Shown: positions 8,498-17,425 of the stretch, piece by piece
Layout of the letters: each line of letters starts with the position of its first letter
Position numbering within the stretch: the first letter of the stretch is position 1
From: CAYZJD01 sp964478455
Lineage (GTDB): Bacteria > Acidobacteriota > Terriglobia > Bryobacterales > Bryobacteraceae
Assembly: GCA_964478455.1 (NCBI GenBank)
Contig: CAYZJD010000028.1
Span: 1-21,396, forward strand
Direction of reading: 5' to 3'
Length of the DNA stretch: 21,396 nucleotides
Made by a program: the position numbers and the translations under genes
The notes under the pieces: model-generated
What the model was told of the DNA's origin: nothing
Databases searched by the model: none
Seen by the model: the letters and a program-made list of their open reading frames with translations, nothing else

Positions 8498-9691
8498 TCA
8501 CGCGTAGCTCGCCAGGGCCCCTTTGTTCCGCTCGCCTCGCTCCCGGCTCACGCGCGCCAGGTAGCCGCTCTCGCGGAACGCCTTCAGCGGATCCTCCGCC
8601 AGGCCTTTCGACTTGCGCCACTCCCTGAGCGCCGGACGCACGTCGGTCGCAAAGGCCGACTTCAGACACTCCTCCGCGTCGATCAATTCGCACTTCTGTT
8701 GGTGCCGCGCCAGCGCCTCGTGATCCACCAGCGCCGCCTTGGCCCACAACTCCTGCGCGGCGCAGGCCGTCTGGATCATCTCCTCGATCTTGTCCTTGAG
8801 GTTGTGGCTCTGGTCGATCATATAGGCGACATCCGCCCGGCTCCCCGTCTCCCACTCGTAGAAGTGGATCTCGTGAAAGATGCGGAACACCTGGTAGGGG
8901 TCGATGGAGCCGATGGTCAGGTCGTCGTCGGCGTAGCGCCGGTCGTTGAAGTGGAACCCGCCGAGCATGTTCTCGCTCAACAGCCACGCCACAATCTGCT
9001 CGATGTTCTGCGCCTGGTAGTGGTGTCCGGTATCCACCAGCACCCGCGTCCGCGGACCCGCCGCCCGTGCCAGCAGCAGCGCCATCCCCCAATCGGCGAT
9101 GTCCGTGTGGTAGAAGGCCGGCTCGAACGGCTTGTACTCCACCAGCAGGCGCTGCCCGTCAGCCATGCGCTCGTGTGCGGCCCGCAAGCCCTCGGCGAAC
9201 CACTGCTTCCGCTGGCGGATGTTCGCCGTACCGGGGTAGCAAGAGCCGTCGATGAACCACAGCGAGATGTCGCGGCTGCCCGTCTCCTTGGCCAGCTCGA
9301 CGCAGTCGAGAATGTGCGCGAGCGCCACCCGCCGGGCCTCGGCATCGGGGCTGGCCAGCGACCCGTACTTGTAGATCTGCTCCTGGAAAACGTTTGGATT
9401 GATCGCCCCGATCCGGACGCCGTACTTCGCCGCCATCGCCATCGCCTCGGGAACGCTCCTGCGCCCTTCCGGCAGGTCCCACAGAACGTGAACCGCCACG
9501 CTCGGACAGCAGCCCGTGAAGGCATGTACCTGCCCGGCATCGCTCAGCTTCTCTTCGATCGTGCTGGCGGCGCCCGCCTGGATGAACTTGCCGAAACGCG
9601 TGCCGGTGTTGGCAAAGCCCCAGGATGGAATCTCGATCTGAAATGAGTTCAGGGCCTTCTGGATGGTCTCTTCCTGCTGTGAGCTAGGCAT
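8498..9691 (-). CDS. rhaI: L-rhamnose isomerase, RhaI type
   Basis: Interconverts L-rhamnose and L-rhamnulose in the cytoplasm, the first step of rhamnose breakdown. This is the TIM-barrel RhaI type (Pseudomonas stutzeri/Bacillus/rhizobial), not the E. coli RhaA type. The expected metal and substrate residues are all visible: E185 and K187 (VEYKPFEP), D220 and H223 (VDTGHH), H247 (GGFHFND), D255/D257 (YADDDLTIGSIDP) and D293 (YMIDQSHN). The start is ATG 9691, preceded by AAGGGGG with 6 nt spacing. The frame stays open for 22 more codons upstream, but those residues look non-coding (Arg-rich, no family match). At 397 aa the length is normal. No kinase, aldolase or lactaldehyde gene is present in the window. 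The vapBC promoter begins 17 nt after its stop. Confidence 0.9.
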   Translation of the reverse strand: MPSSQQEETIQKALNSFQIEIPSWGFANTGTRFGKFIQAGAASTIEEKLSDAGQVHAFTGCCPSVAVHVLWDLPEGRRSVPEAMAMAAKYGVRIGAINPNVFQEQIYKYGSLASPDAEARRVALAHILDCVELAKETGSRDISLWFIDGSCYPGTANIRQRKQWFAEGLRAAHERMADGQRLLVEYKPFEPAFYHTDIADWGMALLLARAAGPRTRVLVDTGHHYQAQNIEQIVAWLLSENMLGGFHFNDRRYADDDLTIGSIDPYQVFRIFHEIHFYEWETGSRADVAYMIDQSHNLKDKIEEMIQTACAAQELWAKAALVDHEALARHQQKCELIDAEECLKSAFATDVRPALREWRKSKGLAEDPLKAFRESGYLARVSRERGERNKGALASYA

Positions 9692-9710
9692 GTACGTCCC
9701 CCTTGCCGAA

Positions 9711-9730
9711 CGGAGCCATAGCCGGCTCCG
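9711..9730 (-). promoter_or_regulatory. Hairpin in the likely rhaI 5' leader
   Basis: CGGAGCC (9711-9717) and GGCTCCG (9724-9730) form a perfect 7-bp stem with a 6-nt loop. It lies about 6 nt upstream of the rhaI Shine-Dalgarno sequence (AAGGGGG) and 19 nt before the ATG, so it would fold in the rhaI mRNA leader. It could be a translational control element or part of an operator. The structure is seen; the function is not known. Confidence 0.45.
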
Positions 9731-9752
9731 AGCACACCAGTTTCTCCCCCGG

Positions 9753-9790
9753 TACACGGCTGCGTCAAACGCGCCGTGTAACGCGCCGTG
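9753..9790. promoter_or_regulatory. Inverted and tandem repeats between rhaI and the mutase operon (candidate operator)
   Basis: TACACGGC (9753-9760) and GCCGTGTA (9773-9780) form a perfect 8-bp inverted repeat with a 12-bp spacer. Overlapping it, AACGCGCCGTG occurs twice in tandem (9768-9778 and 9780-9790, 12-bp period). TTGACG on the - strand (9768-9763) could be a -35 box for rhaI, but no good -10 follows at 17 nt. The arrangement suggests a regulator site for one or both divergent genes. No regulator gene is adjacent. Confidence 0.45.
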
Positions 9791-9843
9791 CTCTTAGATT
9801 CTCGAGTGAGCCGCCGTGCGTTACCATACCTGAGTAGCAGCCC

Positions 9844-10107
9844 ATGTTCTCGCTGGCCCGTGAGTTTGCCCGCCATGTAGTGCCGCAGATCCTGAAGCCG
9901 CTCCGCACGATGTGGAACCAGGTGATCGGCTTCGTGTTCCTTTGCTTCGCGCTGATTCCGCTGCCGGCGGCGGTGCGAACCTGGCGGCAGTACAACGAGA
10001 CCGGGGAAGGCCTGGTCCGGCTGCTGGTGTCGGCGGTATTCATCCTCATCATGGCCTCTTTTGGCGTGACCTCCTTTCTCAAGGCGCGCAAGATCTCCCG
10101 CTCATGA
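9844..10107 (+). CDS. Small two-helix membrane protein, coupled to methylmalonyl-CoA mutase
   Basis: An 87-aa protein I do not recognise. It has two predicted transmembrane helices (about residues 26-44, VIGFVFLCFALIPLPAA, and 58-78, VRLLVSAVFILIMASFG). The N-terminal region is basic and amphipathic, and the C-terminus is positive (KARKISRS), consistent with a hairpin in the inner membrane with both ends in the cytoplasm. Its TGA stop overlaps the start of the mutase subunit (ATGA, 10104-10107), so translation of the two is probably linked. ATG 9844 has only a weak upstream RBS (GAGTAGCAG). The coding assignment rests on the membrane pattern and the overlap, not on homology. Any functional link to the mutase is a guess. 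Confidence 0.7.
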   Translation: MFSLAREFARHVVPQILKPLRTMWNQVIGFVFLCFALIPLPAAVRTWRQYNETGEGLVRLLVSAVFILIMASFGVTSFLKARKISRS

Positions 10108-11609
10108 GCGACACGCTCGGCAAGCCCGGCGAGTTTCCCTTCACTCGTGGCATTTACCCGGAGATGTACCGCAGCCGTTACTGGACCATGCGGCAGTACG
10201 CCGGCTTCGGCGCCGCTGAGGAGAGCAACGCCCGCTACCGCTACCTGATCTCGCAGGGAACGACGGGCCTCTCCGTCGCCTTCGACCTGCCGACGCAAAT
10301 GGGCATGGACTCGGACCACCCGCTGGCGGCCGGCGAGGTCGGCCGTACCGGCGTGGCGATCTCCTCGTTCGAGGACATGGAGCGGCTGTTCGACGGCATC
10401 CGGCTGGACGAGATCAGCACGTCGATGACGATCAACTCGACGGCCGCCATCCTGCTCGCCTTCTACGTTCTCGTTGCCAGGCGGCAGGGCGCCGATCTCA
10501 CCAAGCTCTCCGGCACGGTGCAGAACGACATCCTCAAGGAGTACATCGCTCGCGGAACGTACATCTACCCGCCGCGCCAGGCGATGCGCATCGTCACCGA
10601 CCTGTTCGGGTGGGCGTCGCGGGAGCTGCCGGAGTGGAACACGATCTCGATCAGCGGCTACCACATCCGGGAGGCGGGTTCGACGGCTGTCCAGGAAGTC
10701 GCCTTCACGCTCGCCGACGCGATCGCCTACGTGGAGGCGGCGCTCGCGGCCGGCCTCGAGGTGGACCCGTTCGCTCCGCGGCTTTCCTTCTTCTTTAGCG
10801 CGCACAACAACTTCCTCGAGGAGATCGCCAAGTTCAGGGCGGCGCGGCGCCTGTGGGCCCGGCTGATGCGGGACCGCTTCGGAGCGCGCAGCGAGCGCTC
10901 CATGATGCTGCGGTTCCATGCCCAGACCGGCGGCTCGACGCTTGCGGCCCAGCAGCCGGACGTCAACCTGGTCCGGGTATCGATTCAGGCACTGGCGGCA
11001 GTGCTCGGCGGGGCGCAGTCGCTTCACACCAACGCCCGGGACGAGGCCCTCGCGCTGCCCACCGAGGAATCGGCGACGCTGGCGTTGCGGACCCAGCAGA
11101 TCATCGCGCACGAAAGCGGCGTCACCGGCACCGCCGATCCCGTGGGCGGCAGCTACCGCATCGAGGAGCTGACCGATTCGATCGAGCTCGCAGCCGCGGA
11201 CTACATCGAGCGCATCGACGCGATGGGTGGCATGTTGCGCGCTATCGAGTCCGGCTGGGTGCAGGCCGAGATTCAGGAAGCGGCCTACCGGCATCAGCGC
11301 GCCGTTGAGAGTGGAGAAGCGGTCGTCGTCGGCGTGAACCGCTTCTGGATGGAGGAGAGCCGGCCGGTTCCCACCTTCCGGCTCGACCCGCGGATCGAGA
11401 AGGCCCAGGTGGAGCGCCTGCGGAAACTGCGCGCTTCCCGCGACGCCGGCCGCGTCAAGCAGAAGCTCGACGCGCTGGAGAATGCAGCGCGCGGGCCGGA
11501 CAACCTGATGCCGTTCATTTTAAAAGCCGCCGAAGCCTATGCCACCGTGGGCGAGATTTCCGACCGCCTGCGGAGAGTTTTCGGAGAGTACCACGAGGCG
11601 CGGGCATAA
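10104..11609 (+). CDS. mcmA: Methylmalonyl-CoA mutase, catalytic (alpha) subunit without B12-binding domain
   Basis: Catalyses the rearrangement between (R)-methylmalonyl-CoA and succinyl-CoA together with a separate cobalamin-binding subunit. The 501 aa cover only the substrate-binding barrel: FPFTRGIYPEMYRSRYWTMR, then QYAGFGAAEESN. The B12 domain (DxHxxG motif) is missing, as in two-part mutases. Residues that set specificity match methylmalonyl-CoA mutase, not isobutyryl-CoA mutase: Y32 (Tyr89 of the Propionibacterium enzyme) and R150 (Arg207). Q140 and H187 (Gln197, His244) are also kept. The C-terminal signature VVVGVNRF is present. The start is ATG 10104, which overlaps the upstream membrane-protein gene. 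The frame is open upstream to 9912, but that part is the shadow of the membrane-protein gene. The small subunit and the MeaB chaperone are not in the window. Confidence 0.92.
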   Translation: MSDTLGKPGEFPFTRGIYPEMYRSRYWTMRQYAGFGAAEESNARYRYLISQGTTGLSVAFDLPTQMGMDSDHPLAAGEVGRTGVAISSFEDMERLFDGIRLDEISTSMTINSTAAILLAFYVLVARRQGADLTKLSGTVQNDILKEYIARGTYIYPPRQAMRIVTDLFGWASRELPEWNTISISGYHIREAGSTAVQEVAFTLADAIAYVEAALAAGLEVDPFAPRLSFFFSAHNNFLEEIAKFRAARRLWARLMRDRFGARSERSMMLRFHAQTGGSTLAAQQPDVNLVRVSIQALAAVLGGAQSLHTNARDEALALPTEESATLALRTQQIIAHESGVTGTADPVGGSYRIEELTDSIELAAADYIERIDAMGGMLRAIESGWVQAEIQEAAYRHQRAVESGEAVVVGVNRFWMEESRPVPTFRLDPRIEKAQVERLRKLRASRDAGRVKQKLDALENAARGPDNLMPFILKAAEAYATVGEISDRLRRVFGEYHEARA

Positions 11610-11626
11610 TAGTCGTCAGACAAGGC

Positions 11627-12967
11627 TTGAACCATCCCATCCACATCCTCGGCGGAGGCTTGGCCGGCTCTGAAGCGGCTTGGCAGGTGGCGGAAGCCGG
11701 CCTGGATGCGGTCCTGTTCGAAATGCGGCCGGGCCGCTCGACCGCGGCGCACCGCACGGACCGGCTGGCCGAACTCGTGTGCAGCAACTCGCTCAAGAGC
11801 GAGCAGGAGAACTCGGCGCCGTGGTTGTTGAAACGCGAACTGCGGCTGCTCGGCTCGCTCCTGCTTCAATGCGCCGAGCGGGCACGCGTGCCGGGCGGGC
11901 ACGCGCTCACAGTGGACCGCGAGGCGTTCGCCGCCGAGGTGACGCGGGCCATCGAATCGCATCCGCGCATCATCGTGCGGCGCGAAGAGGTGACTGCGAT
12001 TCCCGTGGAAGGGGTCGTGATCGTGGCCACCGGGCCGCTCACCAGCGACGCGCTCGCCGCCGAGATCGCGCGTCTCACCGGCGCCGGGCGGCTGTTCTTT
12101 TACGACAGCATCAGCCCGATCATCGAGGCCGACTCGATTGACATGTCGGTGGCATTCCGCGCGTCACGCTACGGCAAGTCGCTCGACGACGGCGCGGATT
12201 ACCTCAACTGTCCTCTCGACAAGGAGCAGTACGAGCGGTTCGTGGACGCGCTGCTTGCGGCCGAGAGCCGCTCGCCGCATATTCAGGAAGACATCCCGTA
12301 CTTCGAAGCGTGTCTGCCGATCGAGGAGCAGGCCAGGCGCGGCCGCGACACGCTGCGCTTCGGACCGATGAAGCCTACCGGTCTCGTGGACCCCCGCACC
12401 GGCGTTCGTCCTTACGCGGTCGTGCAGTTGCGCCAGGAGAACCTTCGCGCCGACAGTTACAACCTCGTCGGTTTCCAGAACTACTTGAAGTACGGCGAGC
12501 AGGCGCGGATCCTGCGGATGATCCCGGGACTGGAGCGAGCGGAGTTCCTTCGTTACGGCCAGATCCACCGCAACACGTACATCAACGCGCCTGCGTTGCT
12601 CGATCCATTACTCCGGCTTCGGACGGACCCGCGGATCTTCTTCGCGGGGCAGATTTCGGGCGTCGAGGGCTACGTTGAGTCGATCGCCACAGGGTTGATG
12701 GCCGGGCGGCACGCGGCCGCGCTCGCGCGCGGGGAAACGCCGCTGCCGTTGCCGCGCGAAACTGCTCTGGGCTCGCTGTGCGCCTACATCTCGGGGGCGG
12801 ACCCGGCGGACTACCAGCCGGCCAACATCACTTTCGATCTGCTGCCGCCGCTCGAGGAAGAGACGCGGCGCCGGCTTCGCCACAACAAGCCGGCCCGCCG
12901 CGCGGAAGTCTGTCGCCGTACGCTGGCCGCGCTGGAGCAGTACCTTGGAGGATATGCCACGGGATAG
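11627..12967 (+). CDS. trmFO: TrmFO, folate- and FAD-dependent tRNA m5U54 methyltransferase
   Basis: Methylates U54 of the tRNA T-loop using methylenetetrahydrofolate and FADH2. The 446-aa protein has the N-terminal FAD motif GGGLAGSEAAWQ (9-20) and the TrmFO signature ELVCSNSLKS with C52. C229 (FEACLPIEEQ) corresponds to the second functional cysteine (Cys53 and Cys226 in the B. subtilis enzyme). MKPTGLVDPRTG, QLRQEN, GFQNYLKYGEQ, HRNTYINAP and FAGQISGVEGYVES are all present, so the protein is full length. The start is TTG 11627; no ATG lies nearby, and this start gives the expected N-terminus just before the FAD motif. AAGG lies only 1 nt upstream, so the RBS is poor. It lies 17 nt after the mutase gene and overlaps xerC by 14 nt. 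Confidence 0.95.
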   Translation: MNHPIHILGGGLAGSEAAWQVAEAGLDAVLFEMRPGRSTAAHRTDRLAELVCSNSLKSEQENSAPWLLKRELRLLGSLLLQCAERARVPGGHALTVDREAFAAEVTRAIESHPRIIVRREEVTAIPVEGVVIVATGPLTSDALAAEIARLTGAGRLFFYDSISPIIEADSIDMSVAFRASRYGKSLDDGADYLNCPLDKEQYERFVDALLAAESRSPHIQEDIPYFEACLPIEEQARRGRDTLRFGPMKPTGLVDPRTGVRPYAVVQLRQENLRADSYNLVGFQNYLKYGEQARILRMIPGLERAEFLRYGQIHRNTYINAPALLDPLLRLRTDPRIFFAGQISGVEGYVESIATGLMAGRHAAALARGETPLPLPRETALGSLCAYISGADPADYQPANITFDLLPPLEEETRRRLRHNKPARRAEVCRRTLAALEQYLGGYATG

Positions 12968-13871
12968 CGAGCCGGCGCCGGGCACGATCGAGACCCAGGC
13001 GCGGCGATATCTCGACTCGCTGCGCCGCGAGAACGTCTCCGAGCACACGCTGCGTGCTTACGGCGGCGACCTGCGGCAGTTTCTCGATTATCTCGGCGGC
13101 CGGGGCCGCGTGCCAGGGAGCGCGCGGGAAATCGATTTGCTCGTCCTGCGAGAGTGGCTGGCGGGACTTTACAGGAGGAAGCTCGCTCCGGCGACGCTGC
13201 GGCGCAAGCTGGCCGCGTTGCGCTCCTTTCTTGAGTTCCTGCTGCGAGAGGGGGAAACGGAACTGAATGCGGCCCGGCTCCTGGGGACGCCGAAGGCTCC
13301 CGGGACTCTGCCACGGGTTCCGACAGCGGAGCAAACCAACACGCTGCTCGATGCGGCGGCGCGCCAGCCGGAGACGCCGTCGCTCGGCCGCGACGTCGCC
13401 GTGCTCGAGATACTGTACGGCTGCGGGCTGCGGGTCAGCGAGCTCGTCGGGCTGAATCTCGACGACATTGACTTCGGCGAGCGCTGGCTGCGCGTGCGCG
13501 GCAAAGGCCGTAAGGAACGGCAAGTGCCGCTGACGTCCAAGGCTGCCGAGGCGCTCGAACGCTACCTCGCCCGGCGGAAGGCGGCGCCGGCGGAGAAGGC
13601 CGTGTTCACCGGCAACCGCGGCACGAGGCTCACTGACCGCACCGTGCGGAACATCGTCAAGCTTTACGCCAGGCTGTTCGGCGGCGATGCCTCGCTACAC
13701 CCCCACAGTCTGCGCCACGCCTACGCCACGCACCTGCTGAGCGACGGGGCCGATCTCCGGTCGATCCAGGAGCTGCTCGGCCACGCGCGCCTGTCCACCA
13801 CGCAGAAGTACACCCGCGTGTCGCTGAACGATTTGATGGCGGTGTATGACAAAGCGCACCCGCGGGCGTGA
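12954..13871 (+). CDS. xerC: Tyrosine recombinase XerC/XerD type
   Basis: A 305-aa site-specific recombinase of the XerC/D type, which resolves chromosome dimers at dif. It has an N-terminal SAM-like core-binding domain (residues ~10-100; HTLRAYGGDLRQFLDYL) and a C-terminal catalytic domain with the full set of residues: R160 (CGLRVSEL), K184 (GKGRKER), H251 and R254 (HSLRHAYATHLL), H277 (LLGHARL) and nucleophile Y286 (QKYTRV). ATG 12954 is preceded by GGAGG with only 2 nt spacing; the TTG at 12945 is an alternative start. It overlaps the 3' end of trmFO by 14 nt. The trmFO-xerC pair is also found in Bacillus-type genomes (trmFO-xerC-hslVU-codY), which supports a housekeeping role over a phage or element integrase. 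No hslV follows here. Confidence 0.9.
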   Translation: MPRDSEPAPGTIETQARRYLDSLRRENVSEHTLRAYGGDLRQFLDYLGGRGRVPGSAREIDLLVLREWLAGLYRRKLAPATLRRKLAALRSFLEFLLREGETELNAARLLGTPKAPGTLPRVPTAEQTNTLLDAAARQPETPSLGRDVAVLEILYGCGLRVSELVGLNLDDIDFGERWLRVRGKGRKERQVPLTSKAAEALERYLARRKAAPAEKAVFTGNRGTRLTDRTVRNIVKLYARLFGGDASLHPHSLRHAYATHLLSDGADLRSIQELLGHARLSTTQKYTRVSLNDLMAVYDKAHPRA

Positions 13872-13950
13872 GCGGGGCGCACTCGAACCAGTCGCTCTGA
13901 TGCGGCGCAGAGCCGTTGGTAGAATCAAATCCAGTGAGAGGCCCAAGCCT

Positions 13951-14652
13951 GTGCTCACTTCTAGGGAACACGAAGGCTCCTCCTCAGCATGGCGCCGTCC
14001 GGAGCCAGGCTCCAAGGGGGGAGCGGAGGCGGCCAGAGCCGCTTTTGAGGAATTCGTGCAGCAGGCTGCCGGGAAAGGGGAACTTGTCAACCTCGTGTTC
14101 GAACAGCGCCTGTTCGACCTGATTGGGCTCTTGCACAAGATCGCCGATCCGCTCATGAGTGAGGATGTGCCTCACGAGGTGGTGGGCGGCTTGGCTGTCT
14201 TGATTCATGTGGAGGAAGCCGATCCGGCTCACTCCATGCTCACCAGGGACATTGACTTGATGATTCGGAGGCCTGATCTTCCACGGGTCGTCGAAATCGC
14301 AGGACGTCACGGCTTTCGGTTTCGACATGCGGCGGGAGTCGACATGCTCCTGTACGGTCACGCCGAGAGACCCAAGAACGCCGTCCACCTTCTGTACAGC
14401 GGCGAACGAGTACGAGAGGCGCAAACGACGCCAAACCCGGAGATCGCCCCAGTGAGGAGACAGATTCACGGCCGAGATGTTTGTGTCATCCCGCTTGTGG
14501 ATCTGGTGCGCATGAAGCTGAGCGCCTTCCGCGACAAGGACCGGGTTCACATCCGGAGCATGGACAGCGCCGGGCTGATCACGCCAGAAGTGGAAGCGGC
14601 GCTTCCCGAAGAGCTGCGCACACGCCTTCGCCAGATCCGTTCAACCGAGTGA
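13951..14652 (+). CDS. Nucleotidyltransferase-fold protein, stand-alone (start uncertain)
   Basis: A nucleotidyltransferase-superfamily protein with the GG...TRDIDLM pattern: G79-G80 (VVGGLAVLIHVE), then D100 and D102 (TRDIDLMIRR), and a C-terminal LVRMKLSAFRDKDRVHIRSM helix seen in related stand-alone proteins. The conserved part begins at about 14095 (FEQRLFDLIGLL). GTG 13951 is chosen because GAGAGG (13936-13941) lies 9 nt before it. ATG 13846, ATG 13900 and GTG 14095 are also in frame. The first ~48 residues from 13951 are low-complexity and may not be translated. No HEPN partner or other toxin-antitoxin gene is next to it. Its role is unknown: it could modify a nucleic acid, a protein or a small molecule. 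It ends 13 nt from the convergent modA. Confidence 0.75.
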   Translation: MLTSREHEGSSSAWRRPEPGSKGGAEAARAAFEEFVQQAAGKGELVNLVFEQRLFDLIGLLHKIADPLMSEDVPHEVVGGLAVLIHVEEADPAHSMLTRDIDLMIRRPDLPRVVEIAGRHGFRFRHAAGVDMLLYGHAERPKNAVHLLYSGERVREAQTTPNPEIAPVRRQIHGRDVCVIPLVDLVRMKLSAFRDKDRVHIRSMDSAGLITPEVEAALPEELRTRLRQIRSTE

Positions 14653-14665
14653 AAGTATCCCGGCT

Positions 14666-15418
14666 TTACTGACGCAGCGCCGATCCGGGCGGAAACAGTC
14701 CGTAGCGCTGGAGAAGCGCCTGTCCCTCCGCGCTCAACAGGAGGTCCAGAAACCGCTGCGCCGCCTGTTGTCTCGGGCTCGCGGCGACGACGCCCGCGGC
14801 CTGACGGATGGGACGGTGCCAGGTCTCCGGCAGGAGAATGCCGCCTTTGTCAAAGACGAGCGTCCAGGAAGTGATCACGGCGTCGGCGTTGCCGGTCGAG
14901 GCGAACTCGAAGGCCTGGCGGACGTTCTCGCCGTAGACCACCTTGGCTTCCAGGCGGTTCCACAATCCCTGGCTTCGCAGTGCCTCCACTGCTGCGATCC
15001 CGTATGGCGCGTGCTTGGGATTGGGCAAGGTGAGGAAGCGAACCTTCGCCCCGGCCAACTCAGTGATGCCCGGGATGGAGCCGTCAGCCGACCAGAGTCC
15101 GAGCCGCCCGGTCGCGTAGGTCCGCACGCTCGTTGACGAAACGAACCCACCGCGGGCCAAGTCCATGACAAGATCTTCATTGGCAGATAGATACACGTCG
15201 TACGGGGCCCCCTGGCGGATCTGGGCGGCGAGCATTCCGCTCGACCCGAGGGTGATCGCGAGGCTCGCTCCCGTGCTTTGGCGGTACAGTCTAACCAGGG
15301 CTGGCTCGAGCGGGGCAAGGTCGGCGGCGGCGGCGACGGAGAGGTTTTGGGCCGCCAAGCCACTGGTAAACAAGAAGGAAGTGAGGATCAGCACGAGCGG
15401 AAGGCTTGACAATGACAT
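14666..15418 (-). CDS. modA: ModA, molybdate ABC transporter substrate-binding protein
   Basis: A periplasmic binding protein for molybdate (or tungstate). It is 250 aa with a signal peptide ending near GLAAQN (residues ~1-24). The mature part begins LSVAAAADLAPL and continues with TLGSSGMLAAQIRQGAPYDVYLSAN, the ModA ligand-site pattern (both Ser loops and the DVYLSA motif). The late regions IPGITELAGAKV, KHAPYGIAAVEAL, VYGENVRQAFEF and GNADAVITSW also match the family. The start is ATG 15418. No Shine-Dalgarno sequence precedes it, and its mRNA may have almost no leader because a TATTAT-like -10 (15435-15430) lies only 11 nt upstream. The - strand frame stays open far into dnaK, but that is antisense shadow. 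modB and modC are not adjacent. Confidence 0.88.
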   Translation of the reverse strand: MSLSSLPLVLILTSFLFTSGLAAQNLSVAAAADLAPLEPALVRLYRQSTGASLAITLGSSGMLAAQIRQGAPYDVYLSANEDLVMDLARGGFVSSTSVRTYATGRLGLWSADGSIPGITELAGAKVRFLTLPNPKHAPYGIAAVEALRSQGLWNRLEAKVVYGENVRQAFEFASTGNADAVITSWTLVFDKGGILLPETWHRPIRQAAGVVAASPRQQAAQRFLDLLLSAEGQALLQRYGLFPPGSALRQ

Positions 15419-15434
15419 GCTAAGGTTTGATAAT
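15406..15434 (+). promoter_or_regulatory. Likely sigma-70 promoter of dnaK, overlapping the modA start
   Basis: TTGACA (15406-15411), a 17-nt spacer, then GATAAT (15429-15434), close to the housekeeping consensus. It is 86 nt upstream of the dnaK ATG and covers the first codons of modA on the other strand. An imperfect inverted repeat, CTTGACA (15405-15411) with TGCTAAG (15418-15424), overlaps the -35 box. It resembles, but does not match, the HspR site HAIR (CTTGAGT-N7-ACTCAAG). The promoter is seen in sequence; HspR control is inferred. Confidence 0.7.
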
Positions 15435-15520
15435 AAAGACGTGCTAACCAGGACGGCGCTTGCCGCCTGTGACACCCAGCTCCGGTTCGCTGGTTTCGTC
15501 CTTGGGAGGATTCGAGTTCC

Positions 15521-17422
<1,902 letters not shown>

Positions 17423-17425
17423 CGC

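Noticed and set aside
9692..9757. A 22-residue N-terminal extension of RhaI
   Set aside because: Arg/Trp-rich sequence that lies over the leader hairpin and RBS; ATG 9691 has a strong SD and the expected N-terminus.
9912..10103. A 64-residue N-terminal extension of the mutase subunit
   Set aside because: It overlaps the small membrane-protein gene in another frame and does not resemble mutase N-termini; ATG 10104 gives the expected beginning.
12954..13871. The tyrosine recombinase as an integrase of a mobile element
   Set aside because: It is XerC/D sized, overlaps the housekeeping gene trmFO, and no attachment-site repeats, tRNA or phage genes are nearby.
15421..15447. A CIRCE-like (HrcA) element upstream of dnaK, suggested by GTGCTAA at 15441-15447
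   Set aside because: The right half matches in part, but the left half (15421-15429) matches only 4 of 9 positions, and the operon encodes HspR, not HrcA.
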